DNA of 64,000 nucleotides from Olivibacter jilunii (GCF_900607235.1 NZ_LR027855.1:62001-126000); one strand, 5' to 3'; positions 17,581 to 26,368 are shown, counted from the stretch's first letter. Notes: generated by a model from the letters alone, not told the origin. Program-made: numbers and translations.

Positions 17581-18969
17581 ATGGAATATGCTATTGTTGA
17601 CATTGAAACTACCGGGGGACATGCGGCCGGTCATGGGATTACCGAAATCGCCATTTGCATCCATGATGGTGCCGGTATATGCCATAGATATGAAACACTG
17701 GTCAATCCGCAAGCGCATATTCCACTTCATATTACGGCATTAACAGGCATCAGTAATGAAATGGTTGCAGATGCACCCACCTTCGCAGAAATAGCCGCCA
17801 CTGTCTACCAACTACTGGAAGGCCGGATATTTGTTGCACACAATGTAAACTTTGATTACTCCTTTATAAAGCATCACCTGGCCTTTTGTGGCTATAGTTG
17901 GAATGCCCCAAAATTGTGCACGGTCCGGTTAAGTCGCAAAGTATTACCGGGATTCGCGTCTTATAGTCTTGGCAAACTTTGTCAGCAATTGAATATCTCC
18001 ATAACCAATCGTCACCGCGCAGGTGGAGACGCTACTGCCACCGGGATTTTGTTCTCCCTATTGCTCGAGAAAGGCCCGGACGCTATACAGGCTATGCTTA
18101 AAAAAGCGTCGAAGGAACAGGCCTTGCCACCTAACTTACCCAAGGAAAATTTTGAACGCTTACCTCAAACACCCGGCGTCTATTACTTTAAAAACCAAAA
18201 GGGAAAAGTGGTATATGTTGGAAAAGCAAAAAACATCAAAAAACGAGTATCTGCTCATTTTTCAGGCCAAAATCCTAACCCGCAGCGTCAGAATTTCATG
18301 CGAAGCATTTATGATATTGACTTTGTTAGCTGCGGAACAGAATTGATAGCTTTTTTGCTCGAGGCAGTCGAAATCAAAAGATTATGGCCTGAAAACAACC
18401 GGGCCCTTAAACGCTTTGAACCCAAGTATGGGCTATATAGCTATGAGGATCAAAAAGGCTACATACGTGTGGCTATTGATAAGCATCAACGCTTTCAACA
18501 GGCTATTTGCAGTTTTGGAAATGTGATTGAAGCTTACAACCTCGTTAACAGACTGATCCAGGAGCATCGGCTCTGCCCCAAATTGAATGGAATACAAAAG
18601 GTGCAAGGTGCTTGTTTGAACCACAGAAATGGTGGCTGTTTGGGAGCCTGCATAGGAGAGGAGAATAAGGATAATTATAACGAGCGCATGTATACCGCTT
18701 TAGATAATTTAGCGAAAATGCTACCCTCCTTCATAATTCTTGATAAAGGTCGCACAGAAGACGAACAAAGTTGTATTTGGGTAGAAAAAGGCAAGCTCTT
18801 TGGCATCGGATACATTGCTTATGAAAGTGATATCAACCATCCTGAAGAGATAAAAGACACCTTAACCCGCTATCCATCCAACGATTATATGATGCACCTC
18901 ATCATGAGCTATGCCAATCAACATCCCAAGCTAATCCATCGATTAATGGAAGGGGAAGTAGTTGAGTAG
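17581..18969 (+). CDS. DEDDh exonuclease fused to GIY-YIG (UvrC/Cho-like) nuclease
   Basis: The 462-residue protein has two nuclease domains. Residues 1 to about 165 are a DnaQ-like 3'-5' exonuclease with Exo I DIETTG (Asp7, Glu9), Exo II HNVNFDYSFI and Exo III HRAGGDATAT. Residues about 190-280 are a GIY-YIG domain (GVYYFKNQKGKVVYVGKAKNIKKRV) related to the N-terminal incision domain of UvrC and to Cho. A C-terminal extension contains cysteines (CLNHRNGGCLGAC). Such proteins are thought to act in DNA repair. The ATG at 17581 is preferred over the upstream TTG at 17572, which lies inside the -7 promoter box. Its operator is shared with the dinB-dnaE operon it converges on. Confidence 0.9.
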   Translation: MEYAIVDIETTGGHAAGHGITEIAICIHDGAGICHRYETLVNPQAHIPLHITALTGISNEMVADAPTFAEIAATVYQLLEGRIFVAHNVNFDYSFIKHHLAFCGYSWNAPKLCTVRLSRKVLPGFASYSLGKLCQQLNISITNRHRAGGDATATGILFSLLLEKGPDAIQAMLKKASKEQALPPNLPKENFERLPQTPGVYYFKNQKGKVVYVGKAKNIKKRVSAHFSGQNPNPQRQNFMRSIYDIDFVSCGTELIAFLLEAVEIKRLWPENNRALKRFEPKYGLYSYEDQKGYIRVAIDKHQRFQQAICSFGNVIEAYNLVNRLIQEHRLCPKLNGIQKVQGACLNHRNGGCLGACIGEENKDNYNERMYTALDNLAKMLPSFIILDKGRTEDEQSCIWVEKGKLFGIGYIAYESDINHPEEIKDTLTRYPSNDYMMHLIMSYANQHPKLIHRLMEGEVVE

Positions 18970-19199
18970 AGAATTAGTTGAGTAGTCGGGTAGGGAAATA
19001 GTTGAGTAGGGAAATAGTTGAAATAGTCGGTAGAAATTCAACGGCTTAACCACTCAACAACTTAACCACTCAACAAATCAACTACTCGACGACTTAACTA
19101 CTCAACAACTTAACGGCTTAACCACTCAACAAATCAACTACTCAACAACTTAACCACTCAACAACTTAACTACTCAACAACTTAACTACCCCCTCAACT
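18970..19199. repeat. Octamer tandem array, 8-bp units NNNTYAAC, in a hairpin-like arrangement
   Basis: Between the convergent exonuclease and dnaE genes, 19035-19186 consists of 19 consecutive 8-bp units that all fit NNNTCAAC or NNNTTAAC (one unit ends CGAC), for example CACTCAAC and AACTTAAC. The preceding stretch, 18958-19025, holds the reverse-complement words (GTTGAGTA, TAGTTGAG). The whole gap can therefore fold into a long imperfect stem and could end transcription from both sides. No ORF is present. Confidence 0.9.
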
Positions 19200-22142
19200 T
19201 CACCCCAAAATAGGATTATCCTGAATGGGCAGTTTGGCAAATTTCTCCACCTCAATGCTTGGCACGCCAAAGTCTTCCACCACTTTACCTAATAGGAGAT
19301 AACAACCATGCCCTCTAAAAGGATAAATGGGCGTACGACCTGGAAAATGGGTGGTATCGAAAAAGTTTCCATGGACATCTAAAAATGTACCAAACCACAT
19401 TTTCTTTTGGTTCTTCATGCGTACCGTTTTTTCACACACATATAAACCGACCATTTTGACCGTTTGGTCGACATGTGTCAGCAAATCCTTTGCCATTACG
19501 TCGCCTCGATAGCTGGTTTTAAGCATATCAAACATCGTAAGCGTCAAGGGATAGCCTAGTAAATCAAGCTCTTGGTAGGCATCTTCCAAACGTTCATCCG
19601 GAAGTACCGGCATTGTGTATTGCTTATTAACGATGGCAAACAACTCCTTATCCCTTTTTGGTTTGACTGATCCGCCCATGTATAAATGACTATCCCATAG
19701 CAACTCTTTTTTCGTGCGCCCGGTAATACGTAACGCGCCAACTTTAATCAGTATAGCAAGTTGCTCTAAACCAATATCGGTTCGCCTAATAAAGTCGGTT
19801 AAATCTTGAAAAGGCCCGTTTGTTACCCGTTCGCAGGGAATCAATTTTATGAAATCTTCATTAAGTCCCTGTATACCTATTAAACCCAAATAAACGTCGC
19901 GTCCGTTAATGGTCACTTTTTCTTCGCTGTTATTAACACAGGGCAAATGAACGGTTGCACCGGTTTTTTTTAGCTCGTGCACATATAACCAGCGCGCATA
20001 GAACCCCCCATAATTATTCAATACCGCAACCATGAACTCCTGAGGAAAGTAGGTCTTAAGGTATAAACTTTGATAGCTCTCTATGGCGAAGCTAGCGGAA
20101 TGGGCCTTGGAAAAACTGTAGCCGGCAAAGCTGGAAATTTGGCGCCACACTTCTTCAGTGGTTGCTTCGTCTCGACCGATAGTCTTGGCACTGAGAAAAA
20201 ATTTATCTATTAATTTTTGAAAGGCATCTCGACTCCTATATTTACCACTCATCGCCCGTCTGAGCACATCGGCGTCGGCTAAATCCAATCCGGCGTAATG
20301 ATAGCATACCTTAATAACGTCTTCCTGGTACACCATCACGCCATAGGTTTCTTTTAGCTGTTCTTTCATAACAGGGTGTAAATAGATTACTTCATCCGGA
20401 TGATGAAAATAATAAATATAGTTTCGCATCATACCGGACGAGGCCACGCCGGGCCTGATGATCGAGCTGGCAGCGACTAAAGTCAGGTAATCCCGACATT
20501 GGAGCTTTTGTAAAAGCTGGCGCATCGCTGGTGATTCAATATAAAAACAGCCAATACTATCGCTCGCGCCTAAACGCCGATTGATCTGCTCATCGATCAG
20601 AAAAGACTTGACAGCGTGAATATCAACGGATTTCCCCTTGTTTTGTCGGATCAGTTCAACAGCTTCCTTGATATGGCCAATGCCGCGTTGACTCAAGATA
20701 TCGAATTTATCTAAACCGATGGCTTCGGCTGCATACATGTCCCATTGTACTGTCGGCATGGCCTTAGGCGGCAAGTCCAAAGCCGTATAAAAGGTGATCG
20801 GCTCTTCACTTACCAATACCCCTCCGGCATGGATGGATCGTTGATTTGGCATCCCATCCATTAGCTCGTAAACCGCCATGATTTTCCGGAAGGTCGGGTT
20901 GTCTTGATTGACTGCATCTTGTGTAGGATCGGTAAAGCTATCGATTTCGCTCTTTGGCAACCCAAGTACTTTACCAATTTCCCGTATGACGGAGCGTCCT
21001 TTGAAGGTGCTGATGGTGCCCAGCAGCCCGGTATAAGCAATACCGTAACGCTTTAACAGATATGCTTGTATTTCTTCCCGTTGATGCCAGCTATAATCGA
21101 TATCGAAATCGGGCGGACTGCTTCGTTTTGAATTTAAGAAGCGCTCAAAATATAGATCCAGGGCAATGGGATCAACATCGGTGATACCTAAACAATAAGC
21201 CACCGTGCTATTTGCCCCGGATCCGCGTCCTACGTGATAAAAACCACGACTTCTGGAATAATTGATAACGTCCCAGGTGATGAGAAAGTAGGCACAGAAA
21301 TCCATCTGTTTAACCACTGCAAGCTCGGCTTCAATTTTTTGCTTTGCCTGCATATTTCCGGAGCCATAACGATCATGCATACCTGCTAAGGTCAGTTTCT
21401 CCAGCAAAATAGCATCATTGGCTTTGCTATCGGTAAATGTTTGTTTGTTTAATCGACCAAAGTGGTAGTCATCGGTAGAGCAGTTTGCTAAAAGTTGATG
21501 GGCATTGTCCAAAAGATATTCATAACCGCTGTATAATCGCTGTAACTCTTCTAAGGGGCGTAAAGACTCCGTCTCTTGACAAATGGCGATTTCGTTCACC
21601 TTAGTCAATAATGTATTCTGATCAATCGCTCTTAAATACTGATGGAGCCGGTAATGTTTTTTATCCTGAAATGTAACCGAATAAAGCGCCACTAGTTTCC
21701 GTTGAATAAGGGCCATATCCAATCGGAAAAGCTGGTTAATATCTTGCGGTCGTACACCCACATATTCGTGTTCCGCCAGCATAAAGGACACTGCCTTGAA
21801 GGGATAAATCACATAGGCCTGTTCGAATACAGGCGCTCGCTCCGGCAATACCAAATCGCAGAGCTGGTGATAGGTTAAAAAATCGTTCAGCTCTTTCATA
21901 CCCTTCCTGTTCCGGGCGATGCCTATGTACAGTAACCGATCCTCCTTTCTGAATTCTATTCCCACCAAGGCACGTATTCCTGCAACTCGTGCCTTCAGGA
22001 TAAAGTCCATACTCGCTGAAGAGTTATTGATATCGGTTAAGACTATCTCAGAAATGCCGAGCTTACGCGCCTCTTCAATAAGTACATCTAAATCAATTGT
22101 ACCGTAACGCAAACTGTAAGAGCTATGAACATTCAAATACAT
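19200..22142 (-). CDS. Second DNA polymerase III alpha-like subunit (error-prone DnaE paralog)
   Basis: The 980-residue C-family polymerase is clearly shorter than a replicative DnaE (about 1160 or more). An N-terminal PHP domain (NVHSSYSLRYG) has lost part of the metal site: the usual TDH reads TDI. The palm contains GRGSGANS and PDFDID with two catalytic aspartates (about 343-348), and the third aspartate is in TVQWD (about 466). An HhH region and an OB-like segment (VKMVGLYVCEKTVRM) follow, while the tau-binding tail is absent. This fits the damage-tolerance DnaE that accompanies a Y-family polymerase. It starts one base after the dinB stop codon, so the two are translationally coupled. 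Confidence 0.9.
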   Translation of the reverse strand: MYLNVHSSYSLRYGTIDLDVLIEEARKLGISEIVLTDINNSSASMDFILKARVAGIRALVGIEFRKEDRLLYIGIARNRKGMKELNDFLTYHQLCDLVLPERAPVFEQAYVIYPFKAVSFMLAEHEYVGVRPQDINQLFRLDMALIQRKLVALYSVTFQDKKHYRLHQYLRAIDQNTLLTKVNEIAICQETESLRPLEELQRLYSGYEYLLDNAHQLLANCSTDDYHFGRLNKQTFTDSKANDAILLEKLTLAGMHDRYGSGNMQAKQKIEAELAVVKQMDFCAYFLITWDVINYSRSRGFYHVGRGSGANSTVAYCLGITDVDPIALDLYFERFLNSKRSSPPDFDIDYSWHQREEIQAYLLKRYGIAYTGLLGTISTFKGRSVIREIGKVLGLPKSEIDSFTDPTQDAVNQDNPTFRKIMAVYELMDGMPNQRSIHAGGVLVSEEPITFYTALDLPPKAMPTVQWDMYAAEAIGLDKFDILSQRGIGHIKEAVELIRQNKGKSVDIHAVKSFLIDEQINRRLGASDSIGCFYIESPAMRQLLQKLQCRDYLTLVAASSIIRPGVASSGMMRNYIYYFHHPDEVIYLHPVMKEQLKETYGVMVYQEDVIKVCYHYAGLDLADADVLRRAMSGKYRSRDAFQKLIDKFFLSAKTIGRDEATTEEVWRQISSFAGYSFSKAHSASFAIESYQSLYLKTYFPQEFMVAVLNNYGGFYARWLYVHELKKTGATVHLPCVNNSEEKVTINGRDVYLGLIGIQGLNEDFIKLIPCERVTNGPFQDLTDFIRRTDIGLEQLAILIKVGALRITGRTKKELLWDSHLYMGGSVKPKRDKELFAIVNKQYTMPVLPDERLEDAYQELDLLGYPLTLTMFDMLKTSYRGDVMAKDLLTHVDQTVKMVGLYVCEKTVRMKNQKKMWFGTFLDVHGNFFDTTHFPGRTPIYPFRGHGCYLLLGKVVEDFGVPSIEVEKFAKLPIQDNPILG

Positions 22143-22143
22143 A

Positions 22144-23310
22144 CTACCAATCCAACTGTAAAGAAGAAGCTAAGCCGATAGCCTCTTCACCGTACCGATT
22201 GCGTACCTTGTCCATCACCTGATACAAACTATAATGCTTTTCGGAGGCTGAATAAAGCTGAATCTGCTCGTGCCCACCTACCAAATGGGATAATTTGACG
22301 CCGATCAATCGAAGTAACATACGGCGATTGTATACGGCTTCAAAAAGTTCTTTGGCTTTCGATATCAATATATGATCCAACGAGGTATACGCAATTTTTG
22401 CCTGCTTTGTAACCGTTTCGAAATTGGCATAACGGATGGTAACGGTAATACAAGCAGTTAACTTATGTTTTTGTCGAAGCTCGTAGGCAATGCTGGTCAC
22501 CATCGCTACTAAAAGTTCCTTAATCACTTCGATGTTCATACTATCGGCTGCAAAAGTACGCTGTGTTCCGATTGACTGTTGCTCTCGATAAGGTACTACC
22601 GGTGTGGGGTCGACGCCATTTGCCCGGTGCCAAAGGGTCAGGCCAGCTTGTCCCATCGCTTTAAACATCATCTCGGGTGGAATCTCAATAAGCTTGCGAA
22701 TATAACGAACTCCCATTTCACTCAACTTGATGTAGGTAGCGGATCCTAATCCCGGGATTTTTTTTATAGATAGGGGATCCATAAAAGAGCGTATATCCCG
22801 AGATTGCACTTCTTGTTCTCCATTCGGTTTGCATTCATTCGTCGCCATCTTCGATACCGTTTTGTTAATGGATAAGCCGAAAGATATCGGTAAACCCGTT
22901 TCTTTTATAATCAACTGTCGCAATTCGTGCGCGTATTTCATGCAACCAAAGAAGCGATCCATGCCCGTTAAATCAATGTAATGTTCATCAATGCTCGCCT
23001 TTTCGAACAAGGGGACTTTCTCCGCCAAAATTGCCGTAATCTCCTGTGATGCTTTGGTGTAATCGTCCATATTACCCTTTATGAAGATAGCATGTGGACA
23101 AAGCTGTTTTGCCATACGGGAGGGCATGGCTGCGTGTACCCCAAATTTACGGGCTTCATAGCTGCAAGAAGTAACCACTCCTCTATCAGAGGTACCACCA
23201 ATAATAACAGGCTTTCCCGTCAAGCTGCTGTTTTTACGCATCTCAACAGATACAAAAAAGGCGTCCTGATCCATGTGGATGATATGCTTATTTTGCTCCA
23301 TCTCGTTCAT
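22144..23310 (-). CDS. dinB: Y-family DNA polymerase (DinB/Pol IV-like)
   Basis: The 388-residue translesion polymerase shows the Y-family active-site motifs HMDQDAFFVSVE and KASIDEHYIDLTG. It also has the helix-hairpin-helix IKKIPGLGSATYIKLSEMG and a little-finger domain beginning near QSIGTQRTF. The C-terminus ends LQLDW, which may serve as a short beta-clamp-binding tail. Y-family enzymes copy past DNA damage with low fidelity. The gene is first in an operon with the dnaE paralog. Its start at 23310 follows a promoter overlapped by a TACTAA-N5-TTAGTA palindrome, suggesting control by the same regulator as the exonuclease gene. It could equally be called ImuB-like, since it pairs with a DnaE, but the catalytic residues are intact. 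Confidence 0.93.
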   Translation of the reverse strand: MNEMEQNKHIIHMDQDAFFVSVEMRKNSSLTGKPVIIGGTSDRGVVTSCSYEARKFGVHAAMPSRMAKQLCPHAIFIKGNMDDYTKASQEITAILAEKVPLFEKASIDEHYIDLTGMDRFFGCMKYAHELRQLIIKETGLPISFGLSINKTVSKMATNECKPNGEQEVQSRDIRSFMDPLSIKKIPGLGSATYIKLSEMGVRYIRKLIEIPPEMMFKAMGQAGLTLWHRANGVDPTPVVPYREQQSIGTQRTFAADSMNIEVIKELLVAMVTSIAYELRQKHKLTACITVTIRYANFETVTKQAKIAYTSLDHILISKAKELFEAVYNRRMLLRLIGVKLSHLVGGHEQIQLYSASEKHYSLYQVMDKVRNRYGEEAIGLASSLQLDW

Positions 23311-23316
23311 TTTACA

Positions 23317-23345
23317 TCACAAATATATACTAATATTTTTAGTAT
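23317..23345 (-). promoter_or_regulatory. Operator and -7 box of the dinB-dnaE operon
   Basis: ATACTAA at 23327-23333 and TTAGTAT at 23339-23345 form a perfect 7-bp inverted repeat with a 5-bp spacer. Its inner 6-bp half-sites are identical to those upstream of the exonuclease gene. On the minus strand the -7 element TATATTTG overlaps the downstream half-site and lies nine bases before the ATG. A clear -33 TTG at the right distance is not evident. Confidence 0.7.
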
Positions 23346-23502
23346 TTTAAATTCGACCGGAATCAAAAAACTAACATATTCACTATAAAATCATCTTTTT
23401 GATGAAAAAACGACGATAATTTCAATGATTGCTTTGCTTTTGACAAAATTTCCTTACATTTCAGCTGCAATCATTTAAAACTATATTAACGCAATTTTTT
23501 AT

Positions 23503-24843
23503 ATGGATCTATCAAAAGAGCAGTTTATTGAAGATATCAAAAAGCGAAATGCAGGGGAAGCTGAATTTTTACAGGCAGTTGAGGAAGTTGCTGAAACCAT
23601 TATTCCCTTTTTGCAAAAACATCCAGAATATCGAAACGCTAAGATATTGGAGCGCATAGCCGAACCGGAACGCGTCATTATCTTTCGGGTTCCTTGGTTA
23701 AACGATCGGGGCGAGGTGGAAATAAATCGTGGTTTTCGTGTACAAATGAATAGTGCCATCGGCCCCTATAAGGGTGGTTTGCGCTTTCATGGTTCAGTTA
23801 ACTTAAGTGTTTTGAAATTTCTTGCTTTTGAACAGGTCTTTAAAAATAGTCTCACGGGTTTGCCAATGGGAGGCGGAAAAGGGGGATCGGATTTCGATCC
23901 AAAAGGAAAATCAGATAATGAAGTAATGAAATTTTGTCAGAGTTTCATGACAGAACTTTATCGGCATGTCGGAGCCGATATTGACATTCCTGCGGGCGAC
24001 ATCGGTGTCGGTTCAAGAGAGATCGGTTATCTTTTTGGTCAATATAAACGCATTAAGGGTGAGTTTACCGGTGTACTTACGGGTAAAGGCTTTGAATGGG
24101 GCGGAAGTCAAATTCGACCGGAAGCTACCGGTTATGGCTTGGTTTACTTTGTAGAGGAGATTCTGAAACAACAGAAACAGGAGATCAAGGGCAAAACCGT
24201 CGTCATTTCCGGCTCGGGCAATGTGGCGCAATTCGCCGCTGAAAAGTGTATTGAGGAAGGGGCAAAGGTACTAACCTTATCGGACTCGGATGGTTTCATT
24301 TACAATAAAAAAGGTATTGACTTGGAAGGTTTAGCCTATATTAAGGACCTAAAGAACAAGGAGCGGGGAAGAATTAGTGAATACGCTGAAAAATTCGGGT
24401 GCGAATACTATCCGAATGAGAAGCCCTGGCGTATAAAGTGTGACATCGCTTTACCTAATGCAACGCAAAATGAATTGGATGAGCAGGATGCAAAACAATT
24501 GGCAAAAAATGGCTGTATTTGCGTAGCCGAGGGGGCGAATATGCCTTGTACGCCAGCTGCCATCGCCGTTTTTAATAAAGAACATATTTATTTTGCCCCT
24601 GGCAAGGCGGCTAACGCCGGAGGTGTGGCCGTATCGGGACTGGAAATGTCTCAGAATTCCTTACGTTATGCCTGGACTCGTAAAGAAGTAGATCAACGTC
24701 TAAAGCAAATTATGCATGATATACACAGTATATGCGTCAAATACGGTAAAGAAAAGGATGGTTATGTCAATTATGAAAAGGGAGCGAATATTGGTGGTTT
24801 TGTAAAAATTGCAGATGCGATGTTAGCCCAGGGGTTAGTTTGA
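23503..24843 (+). CDS. gdhA: NADP-type glutamate dehydrogenase
   Basis: The 446-residue protein catalyses reversible amination of 2-oxoglutarate to glutamate, a main route of ammonium assimilation. Motifs are the glutamate-binding LTGLPMGGGKGGSDFDPKGKSD with the catalytic Lys, the PAGDIGVGSREIGYL segment, the dinucleotide-binding VVISGSGNVAQFAAEK and the late PGKAANAGGVAVSGLEMSQNS. Length and sequence match the hexameric small GDH class (about 445 residues). The gene stands alone, divergent from dinB, and ends at a GC-rich hairpin. Confidence 0.97.
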   Translation: MDLSKEQFIEDIKKRNAGEAEFLQAVEEVAETIIPFLQKHPEYRNAKILERIAEPERVIIFRVPWLNDRGEVEINRGFRVQMNSAIGPYKGGLRFHGSVNLSVLKFLAFEQVFKNSLTGLPMGGGKGGSDFDPKGKSDNEVMKFCQSFMTELYRHVGADIDIPAGDIGVGSREIGYLFGQYKRIKGEFTGVLTGKGFEWGGSQIRPEATGYGLVYFVEEILKQQKQEIKGKTVVISGSGNVAQFAAEKCIEEGAKVLTLSDSDGFIYNKKGIDLEGLAYIKDLKNKERGRISEYAEKFGCEYYPNEKPWRIKCDIALPNATQNELDEQDAKQLAKNGCICVAEGANMPCTPAAIAVFNKEHIYFAPGKAANAGGVAVSGLEMSQNSLRYAWTRKEVDQRLKQIMHDIHSICVKYGKEKDGYVNYEKGANIGGFVKIADAMLAQGLV

Positions 24844-24873
24844 TGGATACTGACAAAATGACCTGAAATAAGA

Positions 24874-24905
24874 GGCGCCGATCCAAAATTACAAATCTCG
24901 GCGCC
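24874..24905. terminator. Hairpin between convergent gdhA and DUF2795 genes
   Basis: GGCGCCGA at 24874-24881 pairs with TCGGCGCC at 24898-24905 around a 16-base loop. It lies between two convergent genes and may serve both. The T-run is weak on either side. Confidence 0.6.
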
Positions 24906-24915
24906 CTATAAAACC

Positions 24916-25137
24916 TTAGTATTCATCTTCATTGAAAAGGAAATCGTCTTTAGTAGGATAATCAGGCCATACTTCTTCGATACTCTCGTATGCCTCACCA
25001 TCATCTTCCATTTCATTCAGATTCTCCAATACGCCTTCTGGTGCACCGGAACGAATAGCATAATCAATTAATTCATCCTTTGTTGCCGGCCATGGTGCAT
25101 CTTCTAGATGCGAAGCCAATTCTAATGTCCAATACAT
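24916..25137 (-). CDS. DUF2795 domain protein
   Basis: The 73-residue acidic protein contains the DUF2795 signature WPATKDELIDYAIRSGAPEGVLENL, followed by ESIEEVWPDYPTKDDF. Proteins of this type are very common in Bacteroidota as short stand-alone ORFs; no function is established. AAGGA lies eight bases before the ATG. A perfect 14-bp palindrome (ACAAAAATTTTTGT) sits 23 bases upstream of the start. Confidence 0.9.
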   Translation of the reverse strand: MYWTLELASHLEDAPWPATKDELIDYAIRSGAPEGVLENLNEMEDDGEAYESIEEVWPDYPTKDDFLFNEDEY

Positions 25138-25160
25138 AATTCTTCCTTAATACTTTTATA

Positions 25161-25174
25161 CAAAAATTTTTGTC
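25161..25174. promoter_or_regulatory. 14-bp palindrome upstream of the DUF2795 gene
   Basis: ACAAAAATTTTTGT is a perfect inverted repeat in the short leader of the DUF2795 gene. It may be an operator, but A/T palindromes of this kind also arise by chance in AT-rich DNA. Confidence 0.3.
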
Positions 25175-25360
25175 ATAAAATCAAAACGCATTAAACAAAA
25201 ACTGAACCAAATGGAAATATAATTGCGTTTTTTTGATATACTCCAAAAATATTGGCCCGAATATAAGATTTTGCAAACAATTTTAAAAGCATTATTAATA
25301 ACAAACTTAACACAATCTCGACTGTTATTTTCCTGTAATAAGATTGTAATAAATTAGCAT

Positions 25361-26116
25361 ATGAGAGCAATTTGGACAGGCGCTATCGGCTTTGGTTTAG
25401 TAAATATACCGGTTAAATTATTTAGTGCTACAGAACAAAGTCGACTGGACTTCGACATGTTGGACAGAAAGGATCATTCCAGAGTCCGCTATCAACGGGT
25501 AAATGAAAACACCGGAAAGGAAGTAGCTTGGGAAAATATCGTCAAAGGCTATATGTTGAATGACAATTATATCATACTGGAAGATACGGATTTCGAGGAG
25601 GCAAGTCCTGAAAAAAATAAAATGATCAATATCCAATCCTTCGTAAAGGAAAAAGAGGTGGATAGCATGTATTTTGAAACTCCCTATTACATTGAGCCGC
25701 AAAAGGGTGGACAAAAGGCGTACCATCTATTGGTAAAAGCACTCGAGAAGGCAGGCATGGTAGGGCTTGCGACCTTTGTTATGCGTGCAGGCGAAAATCT
25801 CTGTATGATTCGGGCAAAAGAAAATATTTTGATCCTTAATAAGCTTCGCTTTGAACAGGAAATACGCTCACCCGAGGAACTAAACATCCCTCAAAATGTA
25901 AAATTGACGAAAGCGGAAATCGATATGGCTCTCGAGCTCGTGAATAGGCATAGCACCTCTTTCGATGTTTCTGCTTACAAAGACGAATACACAGACGAAC
26001 TGCTTAAGATTATCAAGGAAAGAGCAAAAGGTAAACGACCAAAAGTACGTAAGATGAAAGTGAAGGCCACGCGTACCAACGATTTATTGGAACAATTGAA
26101 AGCAAGTTTGGGGTAG
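25361..26116 (+). CDS. ku: Ku protein (bacterial non-homologous end joining)
   Basis: The 251-residue protein begins MRAIWTGAIGFGLVNIPVKL, the hallmark start of bacterial Ku, and continues through the Ku core with HLLVKALEKAGMVGLA and ENLCMIRA. It has the usual basic C-terminal tail, RAKGKRPKVRKMKVKATR. Ku homodimers bind DNA ends and recruit the ligase LigD for end joining. Length is typical. No ligD gene is present in the window, so the partner must lie elsewhere. The gene stands alone in this block. Confidence 0.96.
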   Translation: MRAIWTGAIGFGLVNIPVKLFSATEQSRLDFDMLDRKDHSRVRYQRVNENTGKEVAWENIVKGYMLNDNYIILEDTDFEEASPEKNKMINIQSFVKEKEVDSMYFETPYYIEPQKGGQKAYHLLVKALEKAGMVGLATFVMRAGENLCMIRAKENILILNKLRFEQEIRSPEELNIPQNVKLTKAEIDMALELVNRHSTSFDVSAYKDEYTDELLKIIKERAKGKRPKVRKMKVKATRTNDLLEQLKASLG

Positions 26117-26368
26117 GTTGAGTATATGAATGGGTGATGAGTGTCTGCCGGTAGGCAGGAATGATGAACGATGAATTTTTTGCATAGTGTTGCTTAAAGC
26201 CTATCGCCTATAGCTTAATATTGATATAGGACATAAGACAGGAAAAAAACCAGCAACCCACAACTCGCAACTCACAACTAAAAAAGTCTTGATACCTACT
26301 TAAAACTTAAAACCTTACACCTTACACCTTACACCTTACACCTAAAACCTCACACCTGATCTCCTTAA
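26117..26368 (+). repeat. Composite intergenic repeat module, copy B, with heptamer array
   Basis: Between the convergent Ku and DACNV genes, 26133-26285 matches the reverse complement of 11816-11998 (GTAGGCAGGAATGATGAACG, ACATAAGACAGGAA, CAACTCGCAACTCACAAC). It is followed at about 26310-26345 by the 7-bp unit CTTACAC repeated four times plus related words. No gene is present. Confidence 0.85.

Noticed and set aside
19035-19186. Regular spacing of the octamer array considered as a CRISPR-like array
   Set aside because: Units are only 8 bp with no spacers between them, and no cas genes are present.
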